20,585 nucleotides of DNA from Chara braunii (taxonomy: Eukaryota; Streptophyta; Charophyceae; Charales; Characeae), in contig BFEA01000760.1 in NCBI GenBank assembly GCA_003427395.1, positions 62,062-82,646 on the forward strand. Reading direction: 5' to 3'. The notes under the pieces are model-generated. The model was not told the DNA's origin. It was given only the letters and a program-made list of their open reading frames with translations, and searched no databases. The position numbers and the translations under genes are program-made. Shown here piece by piece: positions 18,430-20,585 of this stretch. Position 1 is the stretch's first letter. Every line of letters begins with the position of its first letter.

Positions 18430-19146
18430 ACCCTTGTAAGAATATTTGGTTCGACACCGTGACCTCTCTTGCTTTGGCAACGTAGGATAATGCGTTTGGA
18501 CCTTCCATCTTGACTCTTCCCCTTCTCGTTTCTAACAAAAAACGCTCACTTCCAAGGATCCAACCATCTTCAAACGCACGGATAGTATCGTCTTTCACCT
18601 TTTTTGGAAGGAATCTTGCATTCTTTTTGAAGATGACCAAAATTGTTCGCTCCTTCAACCATTTAACTTTTATCCCATCGAACGACGTGTTCTGTTTAAA
18701 CCGAACTTCTCTTCCTTGAATTGTCATTTTCCCTAAATCGAGATTTGTGGGGTCTAGACTCCATCGTCGAAGCAGAGTGCCAACAATGAGCGGATCCGTT
18801 CCTCGTCCTCCCAATAATCTTGGCGGTGACCGCACGTTTTCCCTGCTTCTTCCCCGTATTCCATCTTACTACTCCTATTTAGTGGTCCTTCCTTCTGAGT
18901 CTAACACGACTTCGCTAAGCCGCTCTTCTACTGCTTCTTCTACCACGCGAATTCCGGCTTCGCTGCGTCAGTGTCTACCATAGCCGCTTTACCCCGTGGT
19001 CCGGGAAAGACTCCGGGATTATCGAGGTGCTCTCTCGATGGTAGCACTTTGGTTGACCGTAGGGTCGCTTGGGACCCACCAGTAACACGGGGGCCGAACG
19101 GAAAAAGCGCCCGTGGTAGCGTTCCTGTCGCACGCCCTCCGTCCAT
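18430..19146 (-). pseudogene. Broken retroelement-like gene (possible LINE ORF1/gag)
   Basis: Read on the minus strand, a coding-like stretch begins near 19146 and continues past a frame change near 18940-18960. It then gives an acidic helix-like part (VVEEAVEERLSEVVLD), a cluster of stops at about 18870-18881, and a long open stretch from 18868 to about 18430, the longest convincing frame in the window. That part holds RTILVIFKKNARFLPKKVKDD, then FEDGWILGSERF and RRGRVKMEGPNALSYVAKA. An N-terminal disordered Pro/Gly/Arg region, an acidic part and a compact basic domain fit a gag or LINE ORF1-type nucleic-acid-binding protein, and the RGR...GPN...SYVA motif suggests a conserved fold. I cannot name the family, and no reverse transcriptase follows downstream. 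After about 18430 the frame looks out of register. Confidence 0.4.
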
Positions 19147-19471
19147 AATTTCAGAACCAGTTACCGTAGGTAACCTTCAGGTAAAGTAAGAAAAACAAAA
19201 AGGAAAAAAAAGGGAGGCCCATACACGGCCCCTTTTGTCGTCCGCTCCCGCCCTTCCCATGAGCACCAATCAGAAACGCTCGTTTCGGACCCAACCCTGA
19301 CATTCGCGCGGGACAGTCCGCCGTCCGTTAGATCGAGCCCATACGTGCGTTTCGTGACGGTCGATCGCTGGCCGGGAACAAGGTCCCACTTGCGCAAATC
19401 AGGAGATTTCGGCCGTTGATTTCTTAAAAAAATCGTGCTTGTGGGACCTAGGTAGTCCCGGACCTACGGCC
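19147..19471. other. GC-rich region, no clear gene
   Basis: GC-rich DNA upstream (on the minus strand) of the retroelement-like frame; it may be its leader. The 78-codon minus frame at 19161-19397 shows no known motif. Confidence 0.4.
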
Positions 19472-19583
19472 TCGCCACACCATTCTCGAAATGTGAAAAA
19501 GCCAAAAATGTGGCGGGCGCATCTGGCCATGTTCTGCGGGGAAGTTCGTTCTCATTTTGCACATTTCGAGAGTGGTGTGGCGA
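19472..19583. mobile_element. Short foldback element, 112 bp
   Basis: Arms 19472-19495 and 19560-19583 are inverted copies of each other over 24 bp with one mismatch (core CCACACCA/G TTCTCGAAATGTG type), enclosing 64 nt. It is either a tiny MITE or a hairpin precursor-like sequence. It lies about 470 bp upstream of the CCT4 start codon. No target duplication was identified. Confidence 0.65.
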
Positions 19584-19865
19584 TGCCCCTACTCTATGCG
19601 AATGCTTGTGGGACGAGGCCCCGGGGAACACGGCCGTAGAATTTCGCCGCGGCAGCGTTCGCACGGTGCGGTGCCGTCTACTCGTTGCCCGTCCTCCATC
19701 AGCACTTGTGTGCTTTTCGCCGTGTCGGATCTTACTGCCTCGCCTCAGGCACTAGTGGTGCTGACGATCTGCCGATGTCCTTCTCTACCTGTCTTGCCGC
19801 GTAGCGGTCCGTAAATGGGTCGATTCCTTGAAGCTTATGTACGGCGCTGACCATCCGACAAATCA
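19584..19865 (+). promoter_or_regulatory. Upstream region of CCT4, TATA-less
   Basis: GC-rich DNA between the foldback and the leader repeats. No TATA box was seen at a usable distance from the start codon, which would fit a broadly expressed housekeeping gene with dispersed start sites. The transcription start cannot be placed. Confidence 0.35.
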
Positions 19866-19903
19866 GTAGATTGATCGGTCGATTGATTGATCGGTTCATT
19901 GGT

Positions 19904-19936
<33 letters not shown>

Positions 19937-19985
19937 TTTTGGTCGATTGGTTGATCGATCTAGCGATTGATTGATTGTTTGGGTC
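19866..19985 (+). repeat. (GATT)n tetranucleotide repeat in CCT4 upstream/leader
   Basis: Repeated GATT/GATC/GGTC words, with a clean (GATT) run of about seven units from 19905 to 19935. It ends about 70 nt before the CCT4 start codon, so it may be transcribed as part of the 5' leader. Read backwards it gives an artificial NQSI-type frame, which is not a gene. Confidence 0.9.
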
Positions 19986-19997
19986 GGTCGCTGGCTT

Positions 19998-20051
19998 GGA
20001 GGAGAGAGAGAGGGGGGAGGGAGTAAGTAGGAGGGAGGAAGGAAAGAGAAG
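19998..20051 (+). promoter_or_regulatory. Polypurine GA-rich leader of CCT4
   Basis: Fifty-four nearly pure A/G bases end directly at the ATG. GA-rich (on the opposite strand CT-rich) tracts next to start codons are common in plant 5' leaders and core promoters. Confidence 0.6.
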
Positions 20052-20279
20052 ATGCCGGCTCCAATGATGATCTCACCATCGCTGAATTCTGGAAGCAAGG
20101 CGGAGAGTCTGTCGGACAATTCACGGAAAGATGATGTGCGGCAAATGAATATGAGGGCGGCGAAGGCGGTGGCCGACGCGGTGAGGACCAGCCTCGGGCC
20201 ACGTGGCATGGACAAGATGCTCACTCTGGCCAACGGCGAGGTCATCATCACGAACGATGGCGCCACCATCTTAGACAAG
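20052..20279 (+). CDS. CCT4: Chaperonin CCT/TCP-1 subunit delta, exon 1 (partial gene)
   Basis: First coding exon (76 codons) of a cytosolic group II chaperonin subunit. The CCT ring of eight different subunits folds actin, tubulin and other proteins using ATP. A variable N-terminus (residues 1-25) is followed by RKDDVRQMN, the helix [20 protein letters not shown] and [22 protein letters not shown] (45-57) is TCP-1 signature 1, and ITNDGATIL (66-74) contains the Asp-Gly of the nucleotide/Mg site. [12 protein letters not shown] and the overall wording point to the delta subunit of plants. The start is the first ATG of the frame, directly after the purine leader. The exon ends in phase 0 at AAG followed by GTACGA, a good donor site; translation beyond it loses chaperonin similarity. 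The remaining roughly 450 residues lie outside the window. Subunit assignment is slightly less sure than family. Confidence 0.93.
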
Positions 20280-20490
20280 GTACGACTGCGAACATCGTTC
20301 TTCCCTCCCTCTCTGTCTCTTTCTCTCTTTCTCCCATTCTCTCTTCCTCTCGATCCGTGTTTCATTGCCTCTCCTTCATATGCCACTGCACGTGAAAGCG
20401 CTGCTTTCTTGGCTTGGGCGTTTACCAACCTTGTCTTGGAGTCTTTTGATCTACCCGTGTGCTAGTCCGTGATTTAAGGGACATGTTAAG

Positions 20491-20585
<95 letters not shown>
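20280..20585 (+). other. CCT4: CCT4 intron 1 (5' part)
   Basis: It begins with GTACGA, continues into pyrimidine-rich DNA (about 20306-20350), and reaches the window edge inside a long microsatellite without an acceptor site. Frames that read through the donor are not real coding sequence. Confidence 0.85.
20496..20585. repeat. Long (GT)n(GA)n microsatellite in CCT4 intron
   Basis: About 55 nt of GT followed by at least 35 nt of GA, cut by the window's right edge. It has the same order and strand as the arrays at 1-48, 7769-7801 and 7955-8030. Confidence 0.97.

Noticed and set aside
19835-20428. Minus-strand frame of 197 codons over the CCT4 start
   Set aside because: It is the antisense shadow of the GATT repeat, purine leader and chaperonin exon; its NQSI repeats come from the tetranucleotide array.
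20280-20465. Extension of the CCT4 frame past residue 76
   Set aside because: Chaperonin similarity stops exactly at a GT donor, and the following residues ([10 protein letters not shown] type) are translated intron pyrimidine tract.

Overview
The window looks like repeat-rich, mostly non-coding nuclear DNA of a green plant (a land plant or a charophyte-like alga; the sequence does not let me choose). The support is one intron-containing gene start for the cytosolic chaperonin subunit CCT4/TCP-1 delta at the right end, with plant-type wording around its ATP-binding motifs, and a decayed Ty3/gypsy relic with a chromodomain (chromovirus type). Long homopolymers, (GT)n(GA)n microsatellites and many degenerate reading frames also point to a large eukaryotic genome. 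I see no prokaryotic operon structure, CRISPR array or bacterial mobile element.

Layout. 1-1330: compound microsatellite, a 52-bp tandem duplication and short unassigned reading frames. 1331-2450: nothing recognisable. 2451-3436: a broken coding relic crossing several frames, whose last part resembles the histidine-box region of a ubiquitin-specific (C19-like) protease. 3437-4432: AT-rich, nothing clear. 4433-4745: copy A of a dispersed repeat whose copy B lies at 15126-15445; both carry the same hairpin. 4843-5526: 5'-truncated, stop-riddled gypsy pol end (integrase C-terminus plus chromodomain). 5527-6235: probable 3' LTR with a TATA box. 6781-6944: 82-bp duplication. 7490-8010: roughly 187-bp tandem units with embedded microsatellites. 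8011-9956: low-information DNA with one hairpin. 9957-10022: 66-nt A tract. 10354-10881: 175-codon open frame of unknown meaning. 10889-11044: foldback MITE-like element. 11045-14034: AT-rich and mixed DNA, including a second TATA-bearing LTR-like stretch near 13535. 14035-14089: a 55-nt fragment of nuclear 25S/28S rDNA. 16270-17145: a degenerate array of hairpin-forming units about 70 bp apart, with one more unit near 17700. 17820-18205: tRNA-like B-box fragments. 18430-19146 (minus): a broken protein-coding relic, possibly a LINE ORF1/gag-like gene, containing the longest convincing frame. 19472-19583: short foldback. 19866-20585: leader, first exon and first intron of CCT4.

The only gene likely to be functional is CCT4, which runs off the right edge. 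The rest is best read as layers of old transposable elements and tandem repeats. Stops in the gypsy relic and changes in the rDNA fragment include C-to-T/G-to-A changes, as expected for methylated, silenced DNA. The least explained structures are the 70-bp hairpin array and the two-copy repeat with a covarying hairpin.
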